Origin: Favolaschia claudopus
Taxonomy: Eukaryota; Basidiomycota; Agaricomycetes; Agaricales; Mycenaceae
Assembly: GCA_037176885.1 (NCBI GenBank)
Contig: JAWWNJ010000010.1
Span: 620,001-684,000 of the forward strand
Direction of reading: 5' to 3'
DNA length: 64,000 nt
The notes under the pieces are model-generated. The model did not search any database and had not been told where the DNA came from. It was given only the letters and a program-made list of their open reading frames with translations. This document shows, in pieces, positions 21,890 to 31,853 of this stretch. Within the stretch, counting starts at the first letter, position 1; each line of letters opens with the position of its first letter. Made by a program: the position numbers and the translations under genes.

Positions 21890-22046
21890 TAGTACTCCCA
21901 AGACCATCGACAAGACGCGACTGATTGCTTCGATGGATGACTGCACGATGATGACTCACTTTTTATTTGGTCATTATTTGTTCCGTTGACACAGATCCAA
22001 GTTCGTCTGAGTAGCCTAACCTAAAGGTTAAGCAATCAACCCTCCT

Positions 22047-23482
22047 TCATTCGTAAATTGCTACATTGTGAAACCTTGCGACTCTATCTGAACGACGCTG
22101 TTCACCGAATAACATACTCTCAAATCCACTCCATACGGCTTCCTCCTCGCGAGTCTGTTTCCACAACGGCATATAGACACTGCGGATCTGGTTGATACCC
22201 ACCAACTCTGCGCGTACATTGTTCAGCCGGATACAAATTTCCAAAAGATCACCTCGCTCTTTCTGTCGGCCTATCTCCAGCGGAATGCGTAGCCGCCCAA
22301 ACGAACCTTGCAAACCTCGCATGCCCCACTCCGCGGTTTGTCGATAGGAAAGCAGCTCCCTGTCAAACGCAACTTGTTCCTCAATCTCTTCTCTCGTACC
22401 TCGAATCTTTTGTCCTGTCTTAATTGGAGCACGAATCTTTCCTTCAATCTCCTGAACGCCGCGCGGGAATGCCGTGTCCGCCACGAGATAAAATCCTTCC
22501 GGGGTCCGTGTGCGAAGCTTTTCGTAGATTGGCCGAGCTACACGCGAGTCGTGCCAGCTGCCAGGTGCATTCGTCTGAGCAGTGATGACAGTGCCTATCT
22601 CAACGAATGGAGTTGAATAATTCAGACTCAGAGCTTCAAGTGGGACGAACCTTTCGGCGAAAAAACAAGAACAGAGCTAATGAAATGCTCACAAAGCCAA
22701 CCATTGTATGTTGCATTCTCAATTCCAGGATCTGCCGATGTTTGGCACGGCAAATTGAGCCCGTCTATACTGGCAAAGGCGCCGGTAAGGCGCGGGTGAC
22801 GTTCTGTGATCAGATCGTTGTACTCCTCGTATTCGTGAAGATGTTGGGGCCATTTGATCCTTGCGGCAGGCATGCCGCGAAGGGCAAAGAGGAGAAGTTC
22901 AAGTCCGAAAGTGATGTAGCGAGAAATTGTGGTGGGAATGCACGCGAATATTTGCTGGAGACTAATCTCCCGCATCGTTGAGTTCAGGTAATGCAGTACA
23001 AGACCTAGCGCGCCAGGAGCGTCAAGAGAGCGACCGGACGGTCGTGTTTTCCCCGTACTTGACGCGTCTGGGCGCCTGATTGGTGTTGTGTCCCATGCAT
23101 CACCAAAACCCGCCTCGGGAATGGCGTCAAAGGTCGCGACATCAAAACCCATTGTGGTGATGTACGCGCGGTCATTCCGTGTACGGTACAGAACCTGCCA
23201 AGCAGTGGCGCCGCGCGGATTCCGTAGCAGTTGAGCGCGACAAAGATATAACCTGCTAGGGCGTCTTCGCTCCGTTCGCAGTCGGTGGGCCTCGATTGCC
23301 CCAATGGTTATTATGGCGAGTGTGGAGCCTAGAAGCTGTTGCTCGTGGTCCAATGCGTCGTCCTCCATCTCTTCGAGCTCTTGCATGCAGAAAAACGCGT
23401 CGATGTCCATGTGTGCTGCAAGCGGGACGCGTTTGTTGAAGCCAAGAGCGTGTTGTGTGGTGTTCTTTGGTGTATCATGCAT
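22047..23482 (-). CDS. PIF/Harbinger-type transposase (DDE_4 nuclease)
   Basis: Exon 1 (22651-23482) and exon 2 (22047-22594) join over a 56-base intron to 459 residues. The start ATG at 23482 gives MHDTPKNTTQHALGFNKRVP. The DDE core includes HPRLTGAFASIDGLNLPCQT (first aspartate), YNGWLCEHFISSVLVFSP, TAQTNAPGSWHDSRVARPIY (second aspartate) and YLVADTAFPRGVQEIEG, followed by QTAEWGMRGLQGSFGRLRIP. This matches Harbinger/DDE_4 nucleases, which act with a separate Myb-like protein. No stop or frameshift is present. It lies 0.8 kb inside the right end of the composite element and converges on the Myb-like gene, so it is the best candidate for that element's own transposase. The alternative is that it belongs to a separate insertion. 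Confidence 0.88.
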
Positions 23483-24977
23483 AAAGAGGAATAATATACG
23501 ATGAAAACAATGTAAATTCACGGAAAAGTCTTATGGGAACGGCGGCAGATAGAATTTAAGAGCAAGTACAAGATGCCGTCATTGGTGGCACCCTAAAAAT
23601 ATTACACCGAAATAAAATACCACTATGGGAAGTCAACCATTGTTCAAGTCGGTGAAGCCATACGGAGTTGGAACTCAACTTGTGGCAGGAGTCACGGCTT
23701 CGCCATGCCGCACCTTCGCATCAGATGTGATTTGCGATCCGAATGCGGGCAACCCCGGCTTCACGGACTAGGGTCTGTGCAGGCGGAAATGACGAGTGCA
23801 TATATATTATTGGCTGGAGTAGAATCATTCAAACTACCTCCATCATTCAGTATCTCGCTCCAGATGCCGCTGCATGAGGCTATCAATGGATCCCCCACCC
23901 TCAATACTTGATTGTCACAACTTCCGAACAAATTGTTTGCTTTACAAACATATGCTACCTGTAGAGTGTAAAATTTACTTGTCTGTGTAGCTATAGCACA
24001 CTGTATTCTCTACCACCGAATCCAGGTTTGAGAGGCAAGAGGTTGAATCAGTGTCAAGTTGATCCCTAATCTTGATGCACGTGATGTGTACAGTCCCAAA
24101 CCTCAAATGAATTCCAACTCATTTGAACGTTCGCCACCATTTGACGCTTACTTAAGGTGATGCCTCTCTGGTATCAGCGGTCTCCGGTGGAAGTCATGTC
24201 AGTGCTTCAATGGTCTGTGTCATTTCAATATTTTTTTCATAAGGTATGTCATTTCAACTTTTTTTGCGTTACCCGAATTATTAGACACTATATGGCCCAC
24301 ATGTTGATCCTCGGCCCGTGCTCGATAATTCAACCCAAAAGAAAGAAGTTCAAAGAAAAACTCAAGCTTGATCTCATGTAAGTAATTTGAATACTAGTCA
24401 GTCTCATGGGCACCGTCGTCCGAATTCAAATCCTCGAGCACCCAGCGTCAAGTACGAATTCAAAAGCCCAAGACTCAGCCAAGGCGAACCTGAACCCGAA
24501 CCCAAACTGCCGCTCACTTACCATGGGTACGGTGCGTTCACTCGATTTGTTTTCTGGCTGCATCCTGATTCCCCACAATAGGACACCCGAAACCTCCTAT
24601 CCAACTTCAAACTTCATCCCAATGACAATTCGATGACAATGCATTCACCCCGCCTCCAACGCGAACCTCATCTCAACTTAATGCATTCCTAGTGCCAGTG
24701 TATTCTCCAGCTAAGGCACAGTAAAAAATGAAAGGCTGCCGCTCCACGGGATTAGGTCCATAAATTCAGGAGAAGTCGAGTTTCGGCCTGTTTCGGCATT
24801 GAAGGAACACGAGTGTTCGGAAGATGCCGACTCATCACCAGCCCAGGGAAGCACATACAAACACAACCTCCCTTCCTCTCTTAGGTCTCTACCTTCATCA
24901 TCTACACCTCCTCGTCGTACCCCACGCTCGTTGAACCCTCCGCTCCTTTATTATATCAACACGCTGGCATTCCCACC
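23483..24977. other. Right flank of the composite element and promoter region of the next gene
   Basis: No coding region is seen. The stretch holds the upstream region of the transposase, the right iterons and terminal repeat, and, after 24,292, host-like sequence with a TATA-like TTATATCAA at about 24,952 ahead of the gene at 24978. Confidence 0.5.
24218..24257 (-). repeat. Subterminal TTGAAATGACA iterons, right end
   Basis: Two inverted exact copies (TGTCATTTCAA) start at 24218 and 24247, 29 bases apart, and point inward from the 24278-24292 terminal repeat. They mirror the left array. Confidence 0.75.
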
Positions 24978-26438
24978 ATGCCCTCTACACACAATCTCCC
25001 TCCTCCCGCTCAAGTTATAACTGTTACAAGACGCGACATAATGACCGCCACCTCCTCAACCAGAGCCACGCTCGTGTGTCTCTGCATTGTCTTCGGCTGT
25101 CTCATTACTCTGGCTGGTCTGGCAAAGATTCTCGAGATGTTACGCGCGCGGCGAGGTGTAGAGTGTGCCGAGGAGGTGTGTCATCATCATCTTTTTATTC
25201 ATCGCGGTCTCTTATGTAAATTCAATTAACAGTCCGCAACGCCGAAAGACTCTCTCCTCTACCACCCTCCCTCCTCGCTGTACACCCTCCCTAACGCAAG
25301 ACTCCCCGCCCCAAGTCTCCTCAGCGCGCACTATGGCACCGTCACCGCGTTCTTCGCGCACGCTCCCTTCGCTTTCGCCTCCCCTGGAAAATACCGCCCG
25401 CTGTACCCCGGTACTACCGTCATACAATACATCAAAAGCGCACCCCACCTCCAACACATCAACGCTCCACGTCTATACGCGAATCGCCACAAACGGCGGA
25501 TGTGCGCTAGGATTCTTGGGCCGACGCCGTTGCGTTTCTGTGTTAGTGTTAGTTTCTGTGGCGAGATCGTGGAAGCGAAGGCGAGCGTCAAGCGGTTGCC
25601 GAAGATTATGCAGCACCAGCAAAGACAGAAGACGCACCGCACGCACACCCCGCTCGAACGCCCGGCGTCCTTCCCTCCTGCATCGTCTCCGTATCTCAAT
25701 ACTCGATCGGATATCCCTGTAATCCACATCCCCGACCTTGAATCGACTTGTTCTGCATTTTTGGGTGCTGGCTCCTACGACGACGACAATCCTACTCCCA
25801 TCAATCCTACTTGGCCCTCCTTCACCTCCTTCTCCCCCAACAAGACCCAATGCATAGAAGACGAAGACGCCGGTGATGCGCACCCTAGACCTAGACGAGT
25901 ACCAGCCAGTGTCTTCAAAAATCTCGCGCTCTATAATAACGATAATCATAACGCTGGGCATCCGCGAGAGGTCGGGCATGGGCATGTGCGGCAGTCGGCG
26001 GCGAGGAGCGGGATGAAGAAGGAGATTTCGACTCTGGCGGATTTGACTTCGACTACGAGTTTGTCTGCTGTGTGGGCTTCAGCTTCGTCGACTTCGACTG
26101 CAACTTCGATGGCTCATATGAACGGTTCCACTTGTCCTTCAAGTCCGATTCTAAACTCGATTGCTTTAATTTCAAACGCGTCGACTTCTCCAGACTCGAC
26201 CTCTCGTCCAACCACCTCGACTGTGACCTCGACTGTCGCATCGACTTCTCCAAGCGACACGAAGATACGCGCGCGCTTAGGCTGTGGATCGGGGTCGGGG
26301 AAGCGGGAGAGCCGAGGTGGGAATGAGTTTGGGGATGTGACTGCGAATGGGAATGTGGGCTTGGCGAGGAGGGGGAGCCGGAAGGAGAAGGAGAATCTAA
26401 AGGAGAATATGGGGGTGCCGGTGTCGGTGGTGGGGTGA
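24978..26438 (+). CDS. Single-pass membrane protein of unknown function
   Basis: Exons 24978-25175 and 25233-26438 join in phase over a 57-base GT-AG intron to 467 residues. Residues about 28-50 (ATLVCLCIVFGCLITLAGLA) form one hydrophobic segment followed by the basic LEMLRARR, so the C-terminus is probably cytosolic. The rest is Ser/Thr/Pro-rich and looks disordered, with YRPLYPGTTVIQYIKSAPHL and a basic tail RRGSRKEKENLKEN. No domain is recognised. The splice join is supported by continuous coding over both exons. Confidence 0.6.
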
Positions 26439-26756
26439 TGGGTGTCGTTCTTCGAATCTTCATCCGTTTGTTCGTATGTATTGTTTGAGTGCATATGGGG
26501 CGTCTACATAATGTGTTTTGCTGCGTCGAGTCTTGAATGATTTAAGTGGCTGCGCTCGGTGTTTCTTAATTTTCGAGTACGCCCATCGTTCGCGCTGGTG
26601 CATTGGAGGTCAAACAGTCTTTCAACAGAAGTGTCCATGCATGTAAGATTTGCGCTGCCACATCCCAAACGATCCTTTCTTTCGATGGGTTTGCGAATGG
26701 TCATTATATTACATTTTACAGCATTATTCTTCTTCTACGAACCACCATACTTATCT

Positions 26757-28554
26757 TCAAAGCAGCTTTGTCGAATCTGCATCCCGCTCTTCACCCGCCT
26801 TCCTCAAATACTTCCTCCTATGCTTCTCATCGATGCCCGCCAAATAGAACGCCCCCAGCCTGATGTTCTCCAACGACCCCTCCGGCTCGATTCCCGCCTT
26901 GCCGTGATTCCGCTCTCGCATCTACACAGAATCATCGTCATCAGAAAGCATGCACTCAACCCAACAAGAACAACAAAAACAAAAACGAAACAAAACAAAA
27001 CAAAACACCCACCTCAAGCGCCTCCTCAAACTCCTCACACCTTACAACCCTCATCTCATCCAACCTCCCAACCAATCCCATCCGCCCCCTCATCCCCTCC
27101 AATTTCATCTCCCCCTCCCCCCTAAACCGCACCACAAAAAAGCTCCCCGCGCACCCCCCGCCAAACGCATACATCCCCGCTCTCTTCCCCTTCAACTCCC
27201 TCCCGGGCACGCTGGAGATGAGGGAGGCGAGACACGCGTAGAGCGAGGCGGTGTACATGTTCCCCAGGCGTTTCGAGCAGAGGAGTGTTGGGAGGACTTT
27301 GGTGTCGAAGCTAGATTGCGTGGGGTGGAGGGACATGAACAGGTGTTCGATGGATTTATCAAGAAGGGTCGCGGAGGGAGGGAGCGCGAGGATGGTTTCG
27401 CGCTCCAGGTCGGACAGGGATGCGAAGTGCGGGGAGGCAGGGGCAGAGAGAAAGTCGTTATACAGCAGCCGCGCGTGCGCTTTCTCCACGAGCTTGTTGT
27501 AGGGGCTGTGGAACAGCGCGTAGTCGAGGTCTTCGAGCGAGAAAGCGGATGGGGGTATCGCTTCGGTTGGTGTATTAATATTATCGTGAGTCTTCCGCCG
27601 TTTTGTGGTCTGGGCAGTCTTCGCCTTGAACGCCTTGTACGATTCGTCCAACGCATGCAGGTACGTCGTAATCGACTCCGGGCCATCGACTTCGGGATAT
27701 TCCGACGCCATTTCGGGTTTATAGAAGTCGTAGGTGTCGGCCATGTATGTCCCGTGAATCGCTGATTAATCGAGTTTCCAAGTTTTTTTCGTTAGCCTCG
27801 CCATGATGTAAAACCACAAACGGACACACGCACGCTCAAAAACAACGGGCGCCCCAGGCCCTACCAACATCGCCACCGCCCCCGCTCCCCCGACGGGCCG
27901 CGCATTTCCCTCCTTGTACACAGCGATGTCCACCGCGACGACTATGGCGTTGCGCCCGTCCCAGGAGCGCGACTCGATCCAGTTGATGGCGTTGAAGAGC
28001 GCGGCGGTGGAGCCGTAGCACGCGTTGATGGAGTCGACGCCTTCGATGTCGGTGTTGTTTTCAGGTGCGAACAGATCCATGAGCGTCGTCTTGATGGACT
28101 TTGATTTGTCTAGCAGTGATTCGGTGCCGACGTCGATGCGGCCGATGGTGCTAGGGTCGATGGTGTATTTCGTGAGGAGAGAGGATACGGCTAGGGATGA
28201 AAGTTTGAGTGAAAAGAATTAAAGCCGGAGTTAGAGGAGAAGGCGTCGATGATGCGGATGATGCGCGCACCGTTCAAAGCAAAGGAAGCCGTATCCTCCC
28301 TATCGTCCGCAAACGCCATGTATTCCTGTCCCAGACCGATGGTGTATTTCCCGCGCGAAGCGTGTGTGTAGTTCTCGAGGTCGGATTCGGAGACACACTG
28401 CCAAGGAGAATCGCGGTGAGTACAAGTAATTTGGAAAGGAAAGGAAGTTGCGCACGCGGAGAGGGAAGTACATGTCCATTGCGAGGATCCCGACGTCCTT
28501 GGGGCGACAGTCACAATCGTAGGTCGAGTCAGCGGTTTCGGCGGGACAATTCAT
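26757..28554 (-). CDS. ERG13: Hydroxymethylglutaryl-CoA synthase
   Basis: Five exons (28456-28554, 28271-28397, 27834-28190, 27013-27761, 26757-26921) join in phase to 498 residues, close to the usual length of fungal cytosolic enzymes. The enzyme condenses acetyl-CoA with acetoacetyl-CoA to HMG-CoA, the second committed step of the mevalonate pathway to sterols and isoprenoids. Motifs: [15 protein letters not shown] at the N-terminus, the catalytic glutamate in [14 protein letters not shown] (about 99), the nucleophile cysteine in [16 protein letters not shown] (about 133), [14 protein letters not shown], and the histidine in [19 protein letters not shown] (about 279). The C-terminal exon ([20 protein letters not shown]) matches the family's end. 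The large 5' leader contains a frame from 28765 that I take as untranslated. The ERG13 name follows the yeast orthologue. No defect is seen. Confidence 0.95.
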
Positions 28555-28847
28555 TGGTGAATGATTTAGACGAGAAAGTACTTGAAGAGCAGCTTATATA
28601 TTCTCGGTGAAACAAAAATGCCTTGGCTTCATGGTATGCTGGGACTCGGCGACTCGAATAACCTAGATTGAACTGGAAAATAGTCCTTGCTGGTGGCTCG
28701 TGGGGTCTAGGCCCGGCGATTTGGTTCGTCTGAGTCAGAAGAGCTTGAAGGGCGGCATTCGCCATAGTAGCTTAAAAAAAAGTCATTCATCCGCAAACTC
28801 ACCGACAGAAAATTTTTGCACGCTTAATATTAACAGCGTAAGTCATT

Positions 28848-29251
28848 CTAAGACTGTTTGACCTGCGTATTACCCTCCGCACCAGCACGAAGCTCAGCTA
28901 GCAGATCTCTCAGACGTTGCCGAAGTTTCTTCACCAATTCGTCGTCATTCACCGAGGGAGGTGGCTGTCGAATTGAAGGGTCAAGCTTGGCGTAGGAATG
29001 CACAGAGGATTCACATACCATTTGATCCAGCAAGTACTATACATCGCAGCGTGAGCAACAACTCCATTTGATTTGCGAAGGTGTGGAAATGTTTCGCACC
29101 TCAGCTTCATCGATTGTCTGCGTCCGACGAATCAGTGGAGAACCAGCAACAGACGAGAGTGACAACCATACGAGTACTATAGGGCCTCTACAACCGATAT
29201 GTAAGCCAGGCGAAGCAAACCGAGACTCAAGTCAAGAGCTCACCGATTCAT
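28848..29251 (-). CDS. 58-residue protein from five tiny exons
   Basis: Exons 29244-29251, 29172-29187, 29100-29117, 29019-29036 and 28848-28964 are separated by GT-AG introns of 56, 54, 63 and 54 bases. All junctions keep phase. The product starts MNRGPIVLTIDEAEYLLDQM, continues PPPSVNDDELVKKLRQRLRD and ends in a polar tail. A short amphipathic helix is likely (LVKKLRQRLRDLLAELRAG). I do not recognise the family. Uniform intron size and perfect phasing over four introns are the main evidence that the gene is real. It lies upstream of HMG-CoA synthase on the same strand with about 290 bases between. Confidence 0.65.
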
Positions 29252-29588
29252 GGTGGTGGTTGAGGGCAAGAGTGGTCGGAAGATGCCGGAGGCATCATGG
29301 ATCAGTGATCAGCTGCCGCCGCCGGCCGGCATACAGTTTCCTTGGATCCCGACCGCCACGTCGACTCGGTCTGCTGGATGAATTCTCCCTGTATTCTGCT
29401 AGCTCAAGACGCTCACCAGGCTACGAGTTTAGCTGCTGCTGCTGCTCTTCCTCCTCTACTACCTCCTCGCTCGTTACGTACCCATTGCCACCAACAACGT
29501 CGACGGTCTATTTTGCGCCGATTCATTGAGCTCGAGGATTCACAAGGAAAAGCATTACATTCTTAGCAATCGACCAAACTATCTCCGG

Positions 29589-30096
29589 CTAAAACTTGCG
29601 AATCTCATGATGATCAGCATCAAATTTCCCCTCCTCCTCGAGCTTCTTCAACGTCGCCTTCAACCTCTTCGTCACAAACGGCGCATATTCAGCGGGGTCT
29701 GTGGGATGCGGTATACTGCTATCGACGCGCAACCACGGGATGCGCTTAACGCCCTCTGTTTCCGCTGCTACGGCCTTCTGCACGGCTTCGATCATCTCGT
29801 CTGTATACCCTCCACCAAAAACCAACGCTTTGGGGAAGACATCCCAGTTCCCGGAGCCAAGATCGCTACTCGGATCCTTTGGGGCTTGTCCTTTGAGGAG
29901 CAGCGGGATTTCCTTGGTTGCTGCAGGCGCCAGGGTGAAGTGGACAACTGCACATGGATTACACATCGCGAACGCGGTACTTGGCGACGGAGGGCTCACC
30001 CTCGTATTCCGGCTTCACGGCCTGTATAACGCGCGATCCGACCGCGACCGCCACACCCGTTACGAGGATCGGAATAGGCTTGACTGTTGTTGACAT
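29589..30096 (-). CDS. Small conserved fungal protein of unknown function
   Basis: Exons 30000-30096 and 29589-29947 join over a 52-base intron to 151 residues. The N-terminus MSTTVKPIPILVTGVAVAVG resembles a short nucleotide-binding-like strand-loop (VTGxAVAVGSR). Later blocks are VVHFTLAPAATKEIPLLLKG, GNWDVFPKALVFGGGYTDEM, KRIPWLRVDSSIPHPTDPAE and VTKRLKATLKKLEEEGKFD. I recognise this as a type of small protein common in fungi, but I know no function for it; it is not a full dehydrogenase. No membrane segment is evident apart from the mildly hydrophobic N-terminus. Confidence 0.7.
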
Positions 30097-31853
30097 CCTT
30101 CGGAATCTCTGGGTATGAAACGTTTGAGAAGAAAATCCACGGAATTTGTTGAAGATGAGTCTTCTACTTGCCAGCAGCCAGCTCATCGACGAGTATTTAA
30201 AAGCTGAGAAGCGGCTCAGCTGAGGCCGCGCAAGACATCTTTGTAATCCGGCAGAAAGGGTAAATGACGTGGGTGAGGTTGACTCAGGCGATCCGTTTCT
30301 CAAAAGTTTCGCATACGGTGTTTCAACCCGCCGCCAGTTCGTCGTACAAGACACGATTTATGATTTCTTGAGGCGAGAAGCAACGTCTGTCAGCTATCCC
30401 GTCCTTGCAAAAAAAAAAGCAGATCAAATTGATGCGACGCGTACATAGATGTCAACAACGCGCTCATAAGGCCGGATCGAGCGGCCCGAGCGTGTGAAGT
30501 GTGATCGTCACACTGTGACGCCGCCCTTGTCCTCCTCCACGATGCCTGTGTACCATAGTAGTCCTGGGCCTGATGGAGCTGCTCACCTTCGTGCGTCCGT
30601 ATCTTTAATTCTTTGAAATACTCGAATGGGCTTCAAGTTTGCTCTCGCTCGGTCATTCTTCAAGACTTGCGACCTCAGCGGCTCAGCCTGAGGTTGGAAC
30701 TTCCAACCTATAAAGCAAAGTCCGTGATCTTGCAGGTCAATTTCTTTGATCCTTTCCTTCGTCAAAGTGCGGAATATTCTATGTCAGAGCTTATCCTTGG
30801 CAGGCTTTGGTCGCTGCGAGCTATAGTAATAGTATGAAACTTCGTCTGTCCTCCCGATTTTTATCTCGGGCCGTGCGTCTACCGGTACCGCCATACCTCC
30901 TCGCCGACTACGACGGTCCCCGCTCTGTTCGCTGCAGAACGCCTGCGGTCAAAATATCCCGAAACCTCTCGCAATGATAGCTCAATCTCTCCGTCGATAT
31001 TTACCTGAAGTACGGTACAGCGGTAACCTTCAATTCGAGAAGGCGCGATTGGACTTCACCCAACTCTCGGTGTACATGCCCGCGTTAACCGTGACAATGA
31101 AGCGGCCTGAAACTAGCCTTCCGGTGTGGAATTGACGGATTTGCAAAGCATCTGGATCGACATATGTACGTATGCGGCGATCGTCTGTACCTCTTGCTCT
31201 ACATTCTTCACAAATTTATCTTTCGACAGAGTGCTCCTTCCGGCCTGGGTCAGACTTCTATTCATCTACATTGAGCCGGAACCTCCCGCATTCGAGTCTC
31301 GACCCTCGTGTCAAACTTGTTTCAATTCAACAAGACGCGGCAAATCCACGCCGAACAACAACAGTTCTAGTTGACGAGGTGGTTGGTTTTCATTCCACTA
31401 TATTCCATGTGAGTCCGTGCTGACGATTCACAGCAACGTCAACTGCGGAGCCGTCACTCTCCTGGTCAATCAACGTCCATGTATTTCAACAAATCCGCCT
31501 GATTCGAAACCGTCCCGATGTCAACGTCGTGCGAACAACCTCCAAATAGACCTCCTTCTTTGCTCCCGCGGAAACCAGACATCACTCTTTCCAGGGTCGC
31601 ACGCAACCTCCCGCTCAGAACTGATTCAAGGCACAGGAATCTTACCTGCCTCCGGCGGACACTAATTCTGTCAAGGGACCCATATTCAAAACACCAACTC
31701 CTCGCCCGGGATTGGCTCGCGGCAAGTCGGATATGAATCCGACTGCAAGTCAATTGCCTCAGGTTTACCTGAACGCGGGCTTGGCCAGCCGAAGGGATGC
31801 AGTACAAAAGGCGCTGGAAACACAAGCCTTTCGCTAACGCACGATACAGCATC
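30097..31853. other. Intergenic region between two divergent genes (laccase upstream region)
   Basis: No supported coding region is seen. The right end is the laccase promoter, with a TATA-like TACAAAAGG at about 31,803, some 50 bases before the ATG. Short frames on both strands lack motifs. Confidence 0.55.

Larger units (their letters stand above)
5861..24292. mobile_element. Composite 18.4-kb element with inverted ends; probable PIF/Harbinger host element carrying nested transposons
   Basis: The left end reads TATAGTGTCTAATAA (5861-5875). The same 15 bases occur inverted at 24278-24292. Inward from each end come copies of TTGAAATGACA, exact on the left at 5888, 5948, 5978 and 6000 and on the right (inverted) at 24218 and 24247. 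Just inside the ends lie a Myb-like gene (+) and a DDE_4-type transposase gene (-). PIF/Harbinger elements are known to need exactly these two proteins. The Helitron and the mariner element lie between the two genes and would be later insertions. The exact termini and target duplication are unresolved because TATA at the border is palindromic. Confidence 0.6.

Noticed and set aside
5861..24292. Giant cargo-carrying element comparable to a Starship
   Set aside because: No tyrosine recombinase (DUF3435) gene is seen. The content is best explained by successive insertions into a smaller element.
28529..28765. 78-residue frame upstream of HMG-CoA synthase
   Set aside because: It overlaps the start of the synthase gene in another frame and has no motifs; probably the 5' leader.
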